From positions 914,907 through 963,569 of the forward strand of contig NZ_LMHC01000001.1 in NCBI RefSeq assembly GCF_001427665.1: DNA of 48,663 nucleotides, written 5' to 3'. Positions 10,287 to 19,157 of this stretch are shown in pieces. A model generated the notes under the pieces. That model was not told where the DNA came from and ran no database searches. It worked only from the letters and a program-made list of their open reading frames with translations. Source of the DNA: Caulobacter sp. Root655. Lineage in GTDB: Bacteria > Pseudomonadota > Alphaproteobacteria > Caulobacterales > Caulobacteraceae. The position numbers and the translations under genes are program-made. Within the stretch, counting starts at the first letter, position 1. Every line of letters starts with the position of its first letter.

Positions 10287-10369
10287 CCCGTGGCCAAAAA
10301 TGATCGCCGGCTGTCGGATGTTGTCGACCTGGACCGTCCTTGGGTCAGGACCGCCATGAGGAGGACGCC

Positions 10370-10957
10370 GTGAGAGACCTGATCTTGAAGATGGCCATAT
10401 CGGTCGACGGCTTCGTGAGTGACCTGGATGGCCGGAACACATGGATGTTCGGCGCCGATCAGGAGGCGAAGGCCTGGGGCGTGGAGTTTATCTGGAACGC
10501 CAGCCTGCACATCATGGGCAGCCGCAGCTTCTCCGCCATGGCCCCCTACTGGCAGACCTCCACCGACCCGTTCGCGGCGCCGATGAACCAGATCCCCAAG
10601 GCCGTCTTCTCGCGACAGGGGCCGGCGATCCTGAGCAACGTCGACACGATGGCGGCGCTGCAACCCGGCGCCGGGAGTTGGGCGGAGGCCCATGTGGCCA
10701 GCGGTGAGCTGGCGGAGGAAATCGCCAAGCTGAAAGCCCAGGAGGGCAAGCCGATCATCGCCCACGGCGGCGTCAGCTTCGCCCGCGCGCTCGTCGCCCA
10801 GGGACTGGTCGACCAGTTCGCCCTGATCGTGGCCCCCGTGGCGCTGGGCGAGGGTCTGCCGCTGTTCTCCGAACTCGCCGCGCCGCTGCGTCTCGAGCTG
10901 ACGAGCTCGAAGGCCTTTCCGGGAGGCGCGGTGGCGCAGATCTATCGGGCGGCGTGA
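10370..10957 (+). CDS. Dihydrofolate reductase family protein (RibD C-terminal domain)
   Basis: A 195-residue single-domain reductase of the RibD_C/DHFR-like superfamily. The start RDLILKMAISVDGFVSD and the end motif GGVSFARALVAQGLVDQFALIVAPVALGEGLPLF are typical of this widespread stand-alone family (YwjB/YyaP-like), which probably uses NADPH. GTG at 10370 is preceded by GAGGAGGA at 5 bases; an upstream in-frame TTG at 10340 has no ribosome site. The deaminase half of RibD is absent, so this is unlikely to be the riboflavin enzyme. Substrate unknown. Confidence 0.88.
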   Translation: MRDLILKMAISVDGFVSDLDGRNTWMFGADQEAKAWGVEFIWNASLHIMGSRSFSAMAPYWQTSTDPFAAPMNQIPKAVFSRQGPAILSNVDTMAALQPGAGSWAEAHVASGELAEEIAKLKAQEGKPIIAHGGVSFARALVAQGLVDQFALIVAPVALGEGLPLFSELAAPLRLELTSSKAFPGGAVAQIYRAA

Positions 10958-10976
10958 GCCCGGCGTCGAAGGCCTA

Positions 10977-11357
10977 TCACAACCTTCCGCGCCGGCCGCC
11001 CTTGAGCTTGTCCAGCGCGCGGCGGGCGGGTTCGGCCTGGGCGGCCACGGGGGCGGCCGGGCCGAGTGAGTCCATCAGCATCGCGCTCACATTGGCCACG
11101 CCCTGGGTGGCGGCCAGGCCGGCGGCGGCGACGTCGGTCAGGGTGGGGCCGGCGGGCTTGGCGCGGTCGCGGGGCGTGATCAGGGCCACCTTGCGGGCCA
11201 TGGCGGCCAGATCGCCGATGGCCTTGGCCTTGTCGCGGGCCTGGCGGAGGACGGCGGGGTCGGTGCTGGCCTCGATGGACTTCCAGGCGGCGTCGAGGGC
11301 GGCCATCAGCGCGAGCTGGAAGTTCAGGCACCAGGTGGGGATGTCGGTCTGGGTCAT
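10977..11357 (-). CDS. Small conserved-looking hypothetical protein
   Basis: A 126-residue protein that I do not recognise. It starts MTQTDIPTWCLNFQLALMAALDAAW, is helical and alanine-rich with a middle section typical of soluble helical bundles (LRQARDKAKAIGDLAAMARK), and ends with a basic tail (KLKGGRRGRL). No signal peptide or membrane segment is seen. The ATG at 11357 is preferred over a further 48 residues of low-complexity Pro/Ser sequence upstream, although no strong ribosome site is visible. It is convergent with the reductase, with a 19-base gap. Confidence 0.55.
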   Translation of the reverse strand: MTQTDIPTWCLNFQLALMAALDAAWKSIEASTDPAVLRQARDKAKAIGDLAAMARKVALITPRDRAKPAGPTLTDVAAAGLAATQGVANVSAMLMDSLGPAAPVAAQAEPARRALDKLKGGRRGRL

Positions 11358-11506
11358 GCCGCTAGTGTGCGGCTGTCCTGGAGAGGGAGGACCGGAAACG
11401 TGCGTTTTTGTGTAAGGGCTTGATTGGGATGGGGTTTGTTTCGGCGGGAGCGGGGATGGAGCGGCGCCCTGTGGATAACTTTTTGGCGGAACGACCCGCA
11501 CAGACG

Positions 11507-11606
11507 GTCGTCATCCCCCGCTTCATGCGGGGGACCCAAGCTGAGGTGCAGAACGGCAGACGGCCAGCTCGGCTTGGGTCCCCCGAACAAGTCGGGGGAT
11601 GACGAC
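11507..11606. repeat. Intergenic palindromic repeat, class B copy 1
   Basis: Outer arms GTCGTCATCCCCC / GGGGGATGACGAC with inner arms GGGACCCAAGC / GCTTGGGTCCC. It lies 15 bases past the stop of the NodT lipoprotein gene and could fold as a 3' end hairpin for the RND transcript. A related copy is at 13041-13138. Confidence 0.85.
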
Positions 11607-11621
11607 GATTTATGGGCGGCC

Positions 11622-13019
11622 TCAGCTGCTCCACCCCCCGCCCAGCGCCTTGTAGATCGCCACGACGTTGGTGTTCACGCCCGTCTCCGCGACCGTGAGC
11701 GAGTCTTCGGCGGCGAGAAGCGTCCGTTCGGCGTCGAGCAGCACCAGGAAGTCGATGCCGCCTTCCTTGTACTGGATCCGCGCCAGCTCGGCCGCGCGGC
11801 GCGAGGCGGCGGCCTGGCTGGTCAGGCTGACCAGCTGGGCCTGTTGCTGGCGGTAGCCGACCAGGGCGTTCTCCAGGTCCTCGAGCGCCGCCAGCACGGT
11901 CTGGTCGTAGACCGCCAGGCTGGCGTCGTTGCGGGCCTGCGCCGCCTTCAGCCGCTGGTGGGCGCCGCCCAGGTCGAGGGCCGGCCAAGAGACCGAGGGG
12001 GCCACCGACCAGGCCTGGCTGGCGCTGTTGCCGAAGCCCGAGGCGCTGCCCGACAGGAAGCCGATGAAGCCCGTTACCCGGACCCGTGGGAACAGGTCGG
12101 CCGTGGCCACCCCGACCTTGGCGGTCTGGGCCGCCAGCCGGCGCTCGGCCGCCTGGACGTCGGGACGCCGGCGCAGCAGGTCGGCGGCGTCGCCGATCGG
12201 CAGGGCGGCGATCAGCGGCGTGACTTCGGCGTTCTGCACCACCAGGGTGGCGTCCAGGGTTCCCGGACGCTGGCCGACCAGCACGCACAGCCGGTAATTG
12301 GCGCGCTTCTCGGCGGTGATCAGGGCCGGGATCACGGCCTCGGTGGCGTTGAGGCGGGCCTGGGCGCTGGCGACGTCGATGGGGTTACCCGCCCCGGCGT
12401 CGTAGCGCACCTTGGTCAGGCGCAGGGTCTCGCGCTGGGTCTCCAGGTTGCGGTTGGCCACGGCCAGCCGGGCCTGGGCGCCGCGCAGCTCCAGATAGTT
12501 CCGCGCCACCTCGGCGGCGATGGTCACCTGGGCGTCGCGCAGGTCGGCCCGGGCGGCGCCGGCCTCGGCCCGCGCCGACTCCACGCCCCGGCGGACGCGG
12601 CCGAACAGGTCGATCTCCCAGCCGGCGTCGAAGCCGCCCGTATAGGTCTCGCTCTCGACGCGCTGGCCGCCGGAGCCCGGCTGCTGCTGGTCGCTCTTCT
12701 GGTAGCCGCCGCCGGCGGTCACCCGCGGCAGCTGGTCGAGGCGGGCGTCCTTGAACAGGGCGCGGGCCTCGTCCACCCGGGCGACGGCGACCTTGATGTC
12801 GAAATTGCCGGCCAGGGCCTGGGTCACCAAACCATTGAGCACCGGATCGTTGAACGCCTTCCACCAGTCCGCTTCCGGATTGGCGGTCGAGAACGACTCG
12901 GCCGGGGCGTTCTGCAGGACCACCGGCGCGGTGACCGGGGTCTTGTAGTCGGGGCCCACGGCGCAGGCCGACAGCAGGATCATGCTGGCGAACAGCGACA
13001 GTTGGGCGGCGAGTTTCAT
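11622..13019 (-). CDS. RND efflux outer-membrane lipoprotein (NodT/OprM family)
   Basis: A 465-residue outer-membrane channel of the TolC superfamily. MKLAAQLSLFASMILLSAC is a lipoprotein signal peptide with the lipobox ending at C19, followed by VGPDYKTP, the hallmark start of the OprM/NodT group. Two outer-membrane efflux domains follow (first ending about residue 225; second with VRVTGFIGFLSG, SVAPSVSWPALDLGG). GGIDFLVLLDAERTLLAAEDSL near the end is also typical. The ATG at 13019 is the only one that gives a signal peptide. It is the last gene of the RND operon and forms the exit duct for the pump. Confidence 0.95.
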   Translation of the reverse strand: MKLAAQLSLFASMILLSACAVGPDYKTPVTAPVVLQNAPAESFSTANPEADWWKAFNDPVLNGLVTQALAGNFDIKVAVARVDEARALFKDARLDQLPRVTAGGGYQKSDQQQPGSGGQRVESETYTGGFDAGWEIDLFGRVRRGVESARAEAGAARADLRDAQVTIAAEVARNYLELRGAQARLAVANRNLETQRETLRLTKVRYDAGAGNPIDVASAQARLNATEAVIPALITAEKRANYRLCVLVGQRPGTLDATLVVQNAEVTPLIAALPIGDAADLLRRRPDVQAAERRLAAQTAKVGVATADLFPRVRVTGFIGFLSGSASGFGNSASQAWSVAPSVSWPALDLGGAHQRLKAAQARNDASLAVYDQTVLAALEDLENALVGYRQQQAQLVSLTSQAAASRRAAELARIQYKEGGIDFLVLLDAERTLLAAEDSLTVAETGVNTNVVAIYKALGGGWSS

Positions 13020-13040
13020 GCCGCCGCGTTTCCCTTTCGC

Positions 13041-13138
13041 GTCGTCCCCCGACTTGTTCGGGGGATCCAAGCGGCGCTGCAAGACGAAGCTGTGGCCGGC
13101 TCGGCTTGGGTCCCCCGCATAAAGCGGGGGATGACGAC
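13041..13138. repeat. Intergenic palindromic repeat, class B copy 2
   Basis: Right half GGCTTGGGTCCCCC followed by GGGGGATGACGAC as in copy 1. The left arm has lost three bases (GTCGTCCCCCGAC). It fills the 155-base gap between the pump and the outer-membrane lipoprotein genes, inside the operon. Confidence 0.8.
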
Positions 13139-13174
13139 GTTGAGGAGCGGGAGAGAGAGTAAGAGCTTGAGACA

Positions 13175-16100
13175 TCAGTGCGCCTCCACGGCGTCGGTCG
13201 TCGATTTGGAAGCCGCCTTCAGCGCCGCCTTGCGGGCGGTGGTGCGGCGGATGACGAAGTAGAAGATCGGGGTCAGGATCAGGCCGAAGACCGTCACCCC
13301 CAGCATGCCGGAGAACACCGCCACGCCCATGGCCCGGCGCATCTCCGCGCCCGCCCCGTGGGAGACGACCAGCGGCCACACGCCCATGATGAAGGCGATC
13401 GAGGTCATCAGGATCGGCCGCAGGCGCAGGCGGCAGGCTTCCAGCACCGCGTGCAGCGGCGTGTCGCCATGCTCCTCCCGCTCCTTGGCGAACTCGACGA
13501 TCAGGATGGCGTTCTTACACGCCAGCCCCACCAGCACGATCAGCCCGATCTGGGTGAAGATGTTGTTGTCGCCATGGGTCAGCAGCACGCCGGCCAGGGC
13601 CGACAGCAGGGTCATCGGCACGATCAGGATGACCACCAGCGGCAGGGTCCAGCTTTCGTACTGGGCGACCAGCACCAGGAAGGCCAGCAGCACGCAGAGC
13701 GGGAAGATGTAGATCGCCGTGTTGCCCGCCAGGATCTGCTGGTAGGTCAGCTCGGTCCACTCGTAGCCCATGCCGTTGGGCAGCTCCTTCTTGGCCAGGT
13801 CCTCCAGCGCCTTCTGGGCCTGGCCCGTCGAGTAGCCGGGGGCCGGGCCGCCGTTGATCTCGGCCGTGAGCACGCCGTTATAGTGGCTCTCGCGGTCGGG
13901 GCCGGTGGCTTCCTTGAAGCTGACGAAGGCGCCCAGAGGGATCATCTGGCCGTCGCCGTTGCGGGTCTGCAGGCGCAGCATCTGTTCCGGTTGCAGGCGG
14001 AATTTCTGGTCGGCCTGGACGTTGACCTCGTAGGTGCGGCCAAAGCGGTTGAAGTCGTTGACGTACAGCGAGCCCAGATAGACCTGCAGGGTCTCGAAGA
14101 GGTCGGTCAGCGACACGCCCGAGGCGCGGGCCTTTTCGCGGTCGATGTTGGCCTCGATCTTCGGCACGCTGACCTGGTAGGTCGAGAACACCCCGACCAG
14201 GGCCGGATCCTTGCGCGCCTTGTCGATCAGGTTCTGGGTCTGCCGGTTCAGCTCGTCCGGACCCAGGCCCGCCTTGTCGACGATCTGCATGCGGAAGCCG
14301 CCGATCGTGCCCAGGCCCTGCACCGAAGGCGGCGGGAACACCGCGATCTGGGCGTCGGGGATGGCGCCGAACTTGGCGTTCAGCTGGCCGACGATGGCGT
14401 TGGCCGACAGGTCGTGGCCCTTGCGGTCCTTGAACTCGTCCAGCGAATAGAACACCGCGCCGGAGTTGGGGCTGTTGATGAAGCCGTTGGCCGACAGGCC
14501 GGGGAAGGCGATCGAGTGCTTGATGCCCGGCACCTTCATGGCGATGTCGCCCATCTGGCGGATGACGGCCTCGGTGCGGTCCAGCGAAGCGGCATCGGGC
14601 AGTTGCACGACGGCGACCACATAGGCCTTGTCCTGCTGTGGCACGAAGCCGCCCGGGGTCTTGGCGAAGGCGCCGATCGTCAGCAGCAGCAGCAGGCCGT
14701 AGACCACCAGGCCCGCCGTCGTCTTGCCCAGGGTCTTGCCGACGCCGCGCACATAGCCGTTCGAGGCCTTGGCGAAGAAGCGGTTGAACGGGTTGAACAA
14801 CCAGCCCAGGGCGGCGTCGATCATCTTCTGGAAGCGGTCCTTGGGGGCGTCGTGGCTCTTGAGGAGCACGGCGGCCAGGGCCGGCGACAGGGTCAGGGAG
14901 TTGAAGGCCGAGATCACCGTCGAAATGGCGATGGTCAGGGCGAACTGGCGGTAGAACTGGCCCGACAGGCCGCTGATGAAGGCGGTGGGAATGAACACCG
15001 CGCACAGCACCAGGGCGGTGGAGATGATCGGCCCCGTGACCTCGCTCATCGCCTTGCGGGTGGCCTCCGCCGGTTCGAGCCCGTCGGTGATGTTGCGCTC
15101 GACGTTCTCGACCACGACGATGGCGTCGTCGACGACGATGCCGATGGCCAGCACCAGTCCGAACAGCGTCAGGGCGTTGAGGCCGAAGCCCAGCATCAGC
15201 AGCACCGCGAAGGTGCCGATCAGCGAGACGGGCACGGCGATCAGCGGAATGATCGAGGCGCGCCAGCCCTGCAGGAAGATCACCACCACGATGACGACCA
15301 GGATGATCGCCTCGATCAGGGTGTGGATGACCGAGTCGATGGATTCCTGAACGAAGGCGGTGGTGTCGTAGACGATTTCGTAGTCGACGCCCTCGGGGAA
15401 CTCCTTCTTGAGCTCCTTCATCGTCTTCTTGATGTCGGCGGCCATGGCCAGGGCGTTGGAGCCTGGGCGCTGGAAGATCGGCAGGGCCACCGCCGACTTG
15501 TTGTCGAGCAAGGACCGCAGGGCGTAGTTGTTGGCGCCCATCTCCACGCGGGCCACGTCGCCCAGGTGGGTGATCTCGCCGTTGGCGCCCGAGCGGATGA
15601 TGACGTCGCGGAACTGCTCCTCGTCGGTCAGGCGGCCGGGGGCGTTGACCGACAGCTGGAACTCGGCGCCGCCCGGGGTGGGGGGCGCGCCCAGCTGGCC
15701 GGCGGCCACCTGGACGTTCTGTTCGCGCAGGGCCTTGACCACGTCGCCGGCGGTCATGCTCAGCGCCGCCAGTTTTTCAGGGTCCAGCCAGATCCGCATG
15801 GAATAGGCGCCGGCCCCGAAGATCTGCACGTCGCCCACGCCGTCGACGCGCTTGAGGCGGTCGCGGACGTTCAGCTGCGCGTAGTTGCTGAGGTACAGCA
15901 TGTCGTAGCGGTTGTTGGGCGAGATCATGTGCACGACCAGGGTCAGGTCGGGCGAGGCCTTGTCGGTGGTCACGCCGATGCGCTGCACCTCCTGGGGCAG
16001 TTTCGGCAGGGCCTGGGCGACGCGGTTCTGGACCTGCACCTGGGCCTTGTCGAGATCGGTCCCGAGGGCGAAGGTGACGGTCAGGATCATCGCCCCGTCG

Positions 16101-16357
16101 GAAGCCGACTGCGACGACTGGTAGATCATGCCCTCGACGCCGTTGATCGCCTGCTCCAGCGGGGCGGCGACGGTCTGGCCGATGACGGCGGGGTTGGCGC
16201 CGGGATAGGCGGCGCGCACCACCACGGTGGGGGGCACCACTTCGGGATATTCCGAGATCGGCAGGCGCGGCAGAGCCACCATCCCGGCGATGAAGATGAT
16301 GATCGAGAGCACAGCCGCGAAGCGCGGCTTGTTCACGAAGAACTTTGAGAAATTCAT
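13175..16357 (-). CDS. RND multidrug efflux pump, HAE1 family (AcrB/MexB-like)
   Basis: A 1060-residue proton-driven inner-membrane pump of normal length. It starts MNFSKFFVNKPRFAAVLSIII, has 12 predicted membrane segments and two large periplasmic loops. The proton relay motif GIVVDDAIVVVENVERN (the two central Asp) is in segment 4, and the partner lysine is in LACKNAILIVEFAKE of segment 10. PISEYPEVVPPTVVV after segment 1 is typical of HAE1 pumps that export hydrophobic drugs. Start ATG 16357; an upstream extension of 22 residues has no family support. It is the middle gene of the tripartite operon and its substrates are not predictable. Confidence 0.97.
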   Translation of the reverse strand: MNFSKFFVNKPRFAAVLSIIIFIAGMVALPRLPISEYPEVVPPTVVVRAAYPGANPAVIGQTVAAPLEQAINGVEGMIYQSSQSASDGAMILTVTFALGTDLDKAQVQVQNRVAQALPKLPQEVQRIGVTTDKASPDLTLVVHMISPNNRYDMLYLSNYAQLNVRDRLKRVDGVGDVQIFGAGAYSMRIWLDPEKLAALSMTAGDVVKALREQNVQVAAGQLGAPPTPGGAEFQLSVNAPGRLTDEEQFRDVIIRSGANGEITHLGDVARVEMGANNYALRSLLDNKSAVALPIFQRPGSNALAMAADIKKTMKELKKEFPEGVDYEIVYDTTAFVQESIDSVIHTLIEAIILVVIVVVIFLQGWRASIIPLIAVPVSLIGTFAVLLMLGFGLNALTLFGLVLAIGIVVDDAIVVVENVERNITDGLEPAEATRKAMSEVTGPIISTALVLCAVFIPTAFISGLSGQFYRQFALTIAISTVISAFNSLTLSPALAAVLLKSHDAPKDRFQKMIDAALGWLFNPFNRFFAKASNGYVRGVGKTLGKTTAGLVVYGLLLLLTIGAFAKTPGGFVPQQDKAYVVAVVQLPDAASLDRTEAVIRQMGDIAMKVPGIKHSIAFPGLSANGFINSPNSGAVFYSLDEFKDRKGHDLSANAIVGQLNAKFGAIPDAQIAVFPPPSVQGLGTIGGFRMQIVDKAGLGPDELNRQTQNLIDKARKDPALVGVFSTYQVSVPKIEANIDREKARASGVSLTDLFETLQVYLGSLYVNDFNRFGRTYEVNVQADQKFRLQPEQMLRLQTRNGDGQMIPLGAFVSFKEATGPDRESHYNGVLTAEINGGPAPGYSTGQAQKALEDLAKKELPNGMGYEWTELTYQQILAGNTAIYIFPLCVLLAFLVLVAQYESWTLPLVVILIVPMTLLSALAGVLLTHGDNNIFTQIGLIVLVGLACKNAILIVEFAKEREEHGDTPLHAVLEACRLRLRPILMTSIAFIMGVWPLVVSHGAGAEMRRAMGVAVFSGMLGVTVFGLILTPIFYFVIRRTTARKAALKAASKSTTDAVEAH

Positions 16358-16431
16358 GGGCGGCGTCCGGGGAGGAGGCAAGGAGGGGGCGTCGGCTGGC
16401 CTGCGGCCAGCTTTCGAAGGCAACTCTCGCT

Positions 16432-16558
16432 CCGCTCATCCCGGCGAATGCCGGGACCCAGATGGAAGGGCGGTGTGGCTGACGCCAAGAGCGCCGAGCT
16501 GTTCCAACCCACCCCGTCGCTTTGGGATCTGGGTCCCGGCATTCGCCGGGATGAGCGG
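16432..16558. repeat. Intergenic palindromic repeat, class C
   Basis: Perfect 32-bp arms starting CCGCTCATCCCGG and ending CCGGGATGAGCGG, with a 63-base central segment. It sits between the adaptor and pump genes inside the operon, 9 bases after the adaptor stop. Such a hairpin could act on transcript processing or stability. Confidence 0.88.
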
Positions 16559-16567
16559 ATTAAAAGG

Positions 16568-17761
16568 TTAGTTCTGGCCGACGCTGTTGATCATCGCGAC
16601 GCGCTGGGGCGCGGCCTCGAACTGGCTGAAGTCGGCCGATACATCGGTCTTGATGACCACCGGATTGACGGTGTCGCCCGGCTTGACCTTCTGCAGGCCG
16701 CCGACGATCACCCGGTCGCCGGGCTTGAGGCCGGTGCGGATGATGCGCAGGTTGCCGGCCAGCGGGCCGATCTCGACCGGACGGTATTCGGCCTTGTTGT
16801 TGGCGCCGACCACCACCACGAAGCGCTTGCCCAGGTCGGTGGCCACGGCGCGGTCGGGGGCCAGGGCCACCGTCCGCGACTGGTCGCTGACCAGGCGGAT
16901 GCGGGCGAACAGGCCCGGGGTAAAGCGGCCGTCCTGGTTGTCGAAGATCGCCCGGCCATTGATGGTGCCGCTCTTGGCGTCCATGGCGTTGTCGATGAAC
17001 TTCAGGTGGCCGACGTGCGGATAGCCGTCCTCGGTCATCAGGCCCAGATAGACCGGGCTCGACTTGCCGCGCTCGGCCGAGGCGTACTTCAGGAAGGTCT
17101 GCTCGTCGGCGTTGAAGGTGGCGTAGATCGGGGTGTCGGAGACCACGGTGGTCAGCAGGTCGGCCGGGGTCACCAGATTGCCGCGAGTGATCACCGCCTT
17201 GGAGACCCGGCCGTCGATCGGCGAGACCACGCGGGTCCATTCCAGGTTCAGGCGGGCGGTCTGGTAGGCGGCGTTGGCGGCGCCGAGATTGGCCTGGGCG
17301 GCCTTTTCTTCAGCGGAAAGCCGGTCGAACTCGCTCTGGGCCAGGGCGTTCTGCTCGATCAGCCGGCGGCCGCGCTCGCGGTTGACGACGGCCAGGTTCA
17401 GCTGGGCCTTGGCGCGGTCCACCTCGGCCAACGCGCGGTTGGCTTCGGCCTGGTAGGGGCGCGGGTCGATCTGGAACAGCACCTGGCCCTTGTGGACCCG
17501 GGCGCCTTCCTCGAAGCGCGCGCCGTCGATGTAACCGCCGACCCGGGGGCGGATGTCGACGGTGTCGACGGCTTCGAGGCGGCCGGTGAAGTCGTCCCAC
17601 TGGCGCAGGTTCTTGAAGGCCACGTCGGTGATGGTGACCTGGGCGGGCGGCGGGGCGACCTCCTGCTTGGCCTGGGCGCTGCAGGCGGCCAGCACGGCGG
17701 CGGCGGCGAGCATGGCGAAGGATTTGACGGCGGAAGAGGCGAGGGCGGGATGCTTGCGCAT
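16568..17761 (-). CDS. RND efflux periplasmic adaptor (AcrA/MexA family)
   Basis: A 397-residue membrane fusion lipoprotein. The signal peptide ends in the lipobox LAAC at about residue 27. RPRVGGYIDGARFEEGARVHKGQVLFQIDPRPY is the first lipoyl half, followed by an alpha-hairpin (LAEVDRAKAQLNLAVVNRERGRRLIEQ), the second lipoyl half (WTRVVSPIDGRV), a beta-barrel and a membrane-proximal domain. It joins the RND pump to the outer-membrane channel. It is the second gene of the minus-strand operon, after a 50-residue leader ORF, and divergent from a TetR gene. Confidence 0.95.
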   Translation of the reverse strand: MRKHPALASSAVKSFAMLAAAAVLAACSAQAKQEVAPPPAQVTITDVAFKNLRQWDDFTGRLEAVDTVDIRPRVGGYIDGARFEEGARVHKGQVLFQIDPRPYQAEANRALAEVDRAKAQLNLAVVNRERGRRLIEQNALAQSEFDRLSAEEKAAQANLGAANAAYQTARLNLEWTRVVSPIDGRVSKAVITRGNLVTPADLLTTVVSDTPIYATFNADEQTFLKYASAERGKSSPVYLGLMTEDGYPHVGHLKFIDNAMDAKSGTINGRAIFDNQDGRFTPGLFARIRLVSDQSRTVALAPDRAVATDLGKRFVVVVGANNKAEYRPVEIGPLAGNLRIIRTGLKPGDRVIVGGLQKVKPGDTVNPVVIKTDVSADFSQFEAAPQRVAMINSVGQN

Positions 17762-17816
17762 GGGGGGACCTGAAATCGGGCGTTGGGGAGGGGGAGGAGC
17801 AGGGACGGTCAGAGGG

Positions 17817-17969
17817 TCACTCGAGGACAGGGCGCTTCATCGAGCGGGTCGAACGGCGACGACGGGGTTCGGCGGCCTGGTCGATCCAGGCTTTCGCGGT
17901 GGTCAGCCACACGACCTTGGCGGGGCTGGCGGCGGGACGGGCGGGGTCTTGGCTCGCGCTCGGGGGCAT
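17817..17969 (-). CDS. Small leader ORF of the RND operon
   Basis: A possible 50-residue protein that begins MPPSASQDPARPAASPAK and ends with a very basic segment rich in Arg (EPRRRRSTRSMKRPVLE). The ATG is preceded by GGAG at 9 bases. A longer form from 18035 (72 residues) is possible but lacks a ribosome site. It lies 55 bases before the adaptor gene, downstream of the predicted operon promoter, so it would be translated first. No family is recognised. It could equally be untranslated leader. Confidence 0.4.
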   Translation of the reverse strand: MPPSASQDPARPAASPAKVVWLTTAKAWIDQAAEPRRRRSTRSMKRPVLE

Positions 17970-18060
17970 GGCTCGCGCTCCGTTCTGGGTTAAGGATGAA
18001 ATGTCGCAGTTGCTGTTGCTTGACGTGGCGTCCATCTGTGACGATGTAGACGGATGATAC

Positions 18061-18076
18061 GATACCGTTCGGTATC
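18061..18076. promoter_or_regulatory. Candidate TetR operator 1 (16-bp perfect dyad)
   Basis: GATACCGTTCGGTATC is a perfect inverted repeat with a 2-base centre. It lies in the divergent region between the RND operon and the TetR gene, 60 bases upstream of the TetR ATG. Size and symmetry fit a TetR-family operator. Confidence 0.6.
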
Positions 18077-18085
18077 ATCTACGCG

Positions 18086-18118
18086 GTGAGAGATACTGAC
18101 CGGTAACTCTCACGTCAA
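18086..18118 (-). promoter_or_regulatory. RND operon promoter with overlapping 28-bp dyad (operator 2)
   Basis: On the minus strand, TTGACG (18118-18113) and TATCTC (18095-18090) are 17 bases apart and read as -35 and -10 boxes pointing at the efflux operon. A 28-bp dyad at 18086-18113 with arms GTGAGAG / CTCTCAC and inner TAC / GTA covers the spacer and the -10. A repressor bound here would block the promoter. Confidence 0.55.
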
Positions 18119-18135
18119 GGTAAGGCGCTGTAAAA

Positions 18136-18765
18136 ATGGCTGAGAGAAATTCTGGCGGGGGCAAGATGGACGAAATGGAGGCGCCCGTTTGCGCCCCGTT
18201 GTCCAAACGTCCGGCCCGCGACCGGATCTTCGAAACGGCCCGCGAGCTGTTCTATCAGCACGGCATCCGCGCGGTGGGCGTGGAGGCGATCGCCCACGAG
18301 GCCGACGCCACCAAGATGACCCTCTACCGCAACTTCCCGTCGAAGGACGAACTGGTCGCCGAGGTGCTGCGCGAGCAGGAACGCGACTATTGGATCTGGT
18401 GGGACGAGGTCACCGGCTGCACCTGCGGCGACCCGCGGGTCCAGTTGGAAGCGATCTTCGACGCCTTCGAGACCAAGGCCTGCAACGCCGACGTCCACGG
18501 CTGTCCGCTGTCCAACGCCGCGATCGAGCTGCACGAGGTGGATCACCCGGCCCAGAAGGTGTCGGTGGCCTACAAGCAGCAGCTCCACGCGCGGCTGGTC
18601 GATTTGTGCAAGCGGGCCGGCGCGGTGGACGATGACCTGGCCGACGGCTTGATGCTGCTGATGGAGGGCTCCTACACGGCCCGGGTCACCCTGGGGCCGC
18701 TGGGACCGGTGCGCGCCGTGGCGCGGGCTGGGCGGGCGCTGATCAAGGCGCATCTGAACGGGTAG
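18136..18765 (+). CDS. TetR/AcrR family repressor
   Basis: A 209-residue regulator. The N-terminal DNA-binding domain spans about residues 28-75 (RDRIFETARELFYQHGIRAVGVEAIAHEADATKMTLYRNFPSKDELV), with the recognition helix in ATKMTLYRNF. The C-terminal ligand domain is rich in Cys near residues 95-125 (GCTCGD, TKACNADVHGC), which may matter for the inducer. The ATG at 18136 is used; an in-frame ATG at 18166 preceded by GCGGGGGC is an alternative. It is divergent from the RND operon and most likely represses it and itself through the two dyads between them. Confidence 0.93.
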   Translation: MAERNSGGGKMDEMEAPVCAPLSKRPARDRIFETARELFYQHGIRAVGVEAIAHEADATKMTLYRNFPSKDELVAEVLREQERDYWIWWDEVTGCTCGDPRVQLEAIFDAFETKACNADVHGCPLSNAAIELHEVDHPAQKVSVAYKQQLHARLVDLCKRAGAVDDDLADGLMLLMEGSYTARVTLGPLGPVRAVARAGRALIKAHLNG

Positions 18766-18815
18766 ACGCGCCGCGCGGATCATCCATCCCCCGATGGATC
18801 CGCACGGCGCGCGCC

Positions 18816-18847
18816 GGCGGCGCTAAAGGGGAGGGAAAAGCGCCGCC
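18816..18847 (+). terminator. Possible hairpin terminator after the TetR gene
   Basis: Stem GGCGGCGCT / AGCGCCGCC of 9 bp with a 14-base A/G-rich loop, ending in TTC only, so the T tract is weak. It lies in the 392-base gap between the TetR gene and the small gene at 19158. I see no gene in the rest of that gap. Confidence 0.4.
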
Positions 18848-19157
18848 TTCAAAAACCTATCAAACAGATAGGAATTAAGTCGAGGCAGTTTTTCTGGCCT
18901 CGCCGCCAGATCATCCGACGTCCCGAGAAACTGAAAACGGCTTGAGGAGTTCTGGCTCGCATCAGTTGCGTTCGAGTCATACGGATGTCGTCAAGTTGTG
19001 AAAATGCGAGCCTATAAGATGTGTCGATGCTGCCGCCTCGTGGGGCGAATGCCGGCCTGACCTCGATCTCGGGGCCCGGTCCAGCCGCCCGAAGACTCGC
19101 TCGTTCACGCCCCCAGGATGAGGGGCGCCCCAAGTCGTTCTGCGTAAGGAGCTCCCC

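Noticed and set aside
11622..13019. TolC partner of the type I secretion pair
   Set aside because: The gene is in the RND operon and has the NodT lipoprotein form. A dual role is possible but nothing in the sequence shows it.
13178..16348. 1056-codon plus-strand frame opposite the RND pump
   Set aside because: Shadow frame. The minus strand encodes a complete AcrB-like pump with its proton relay motif.
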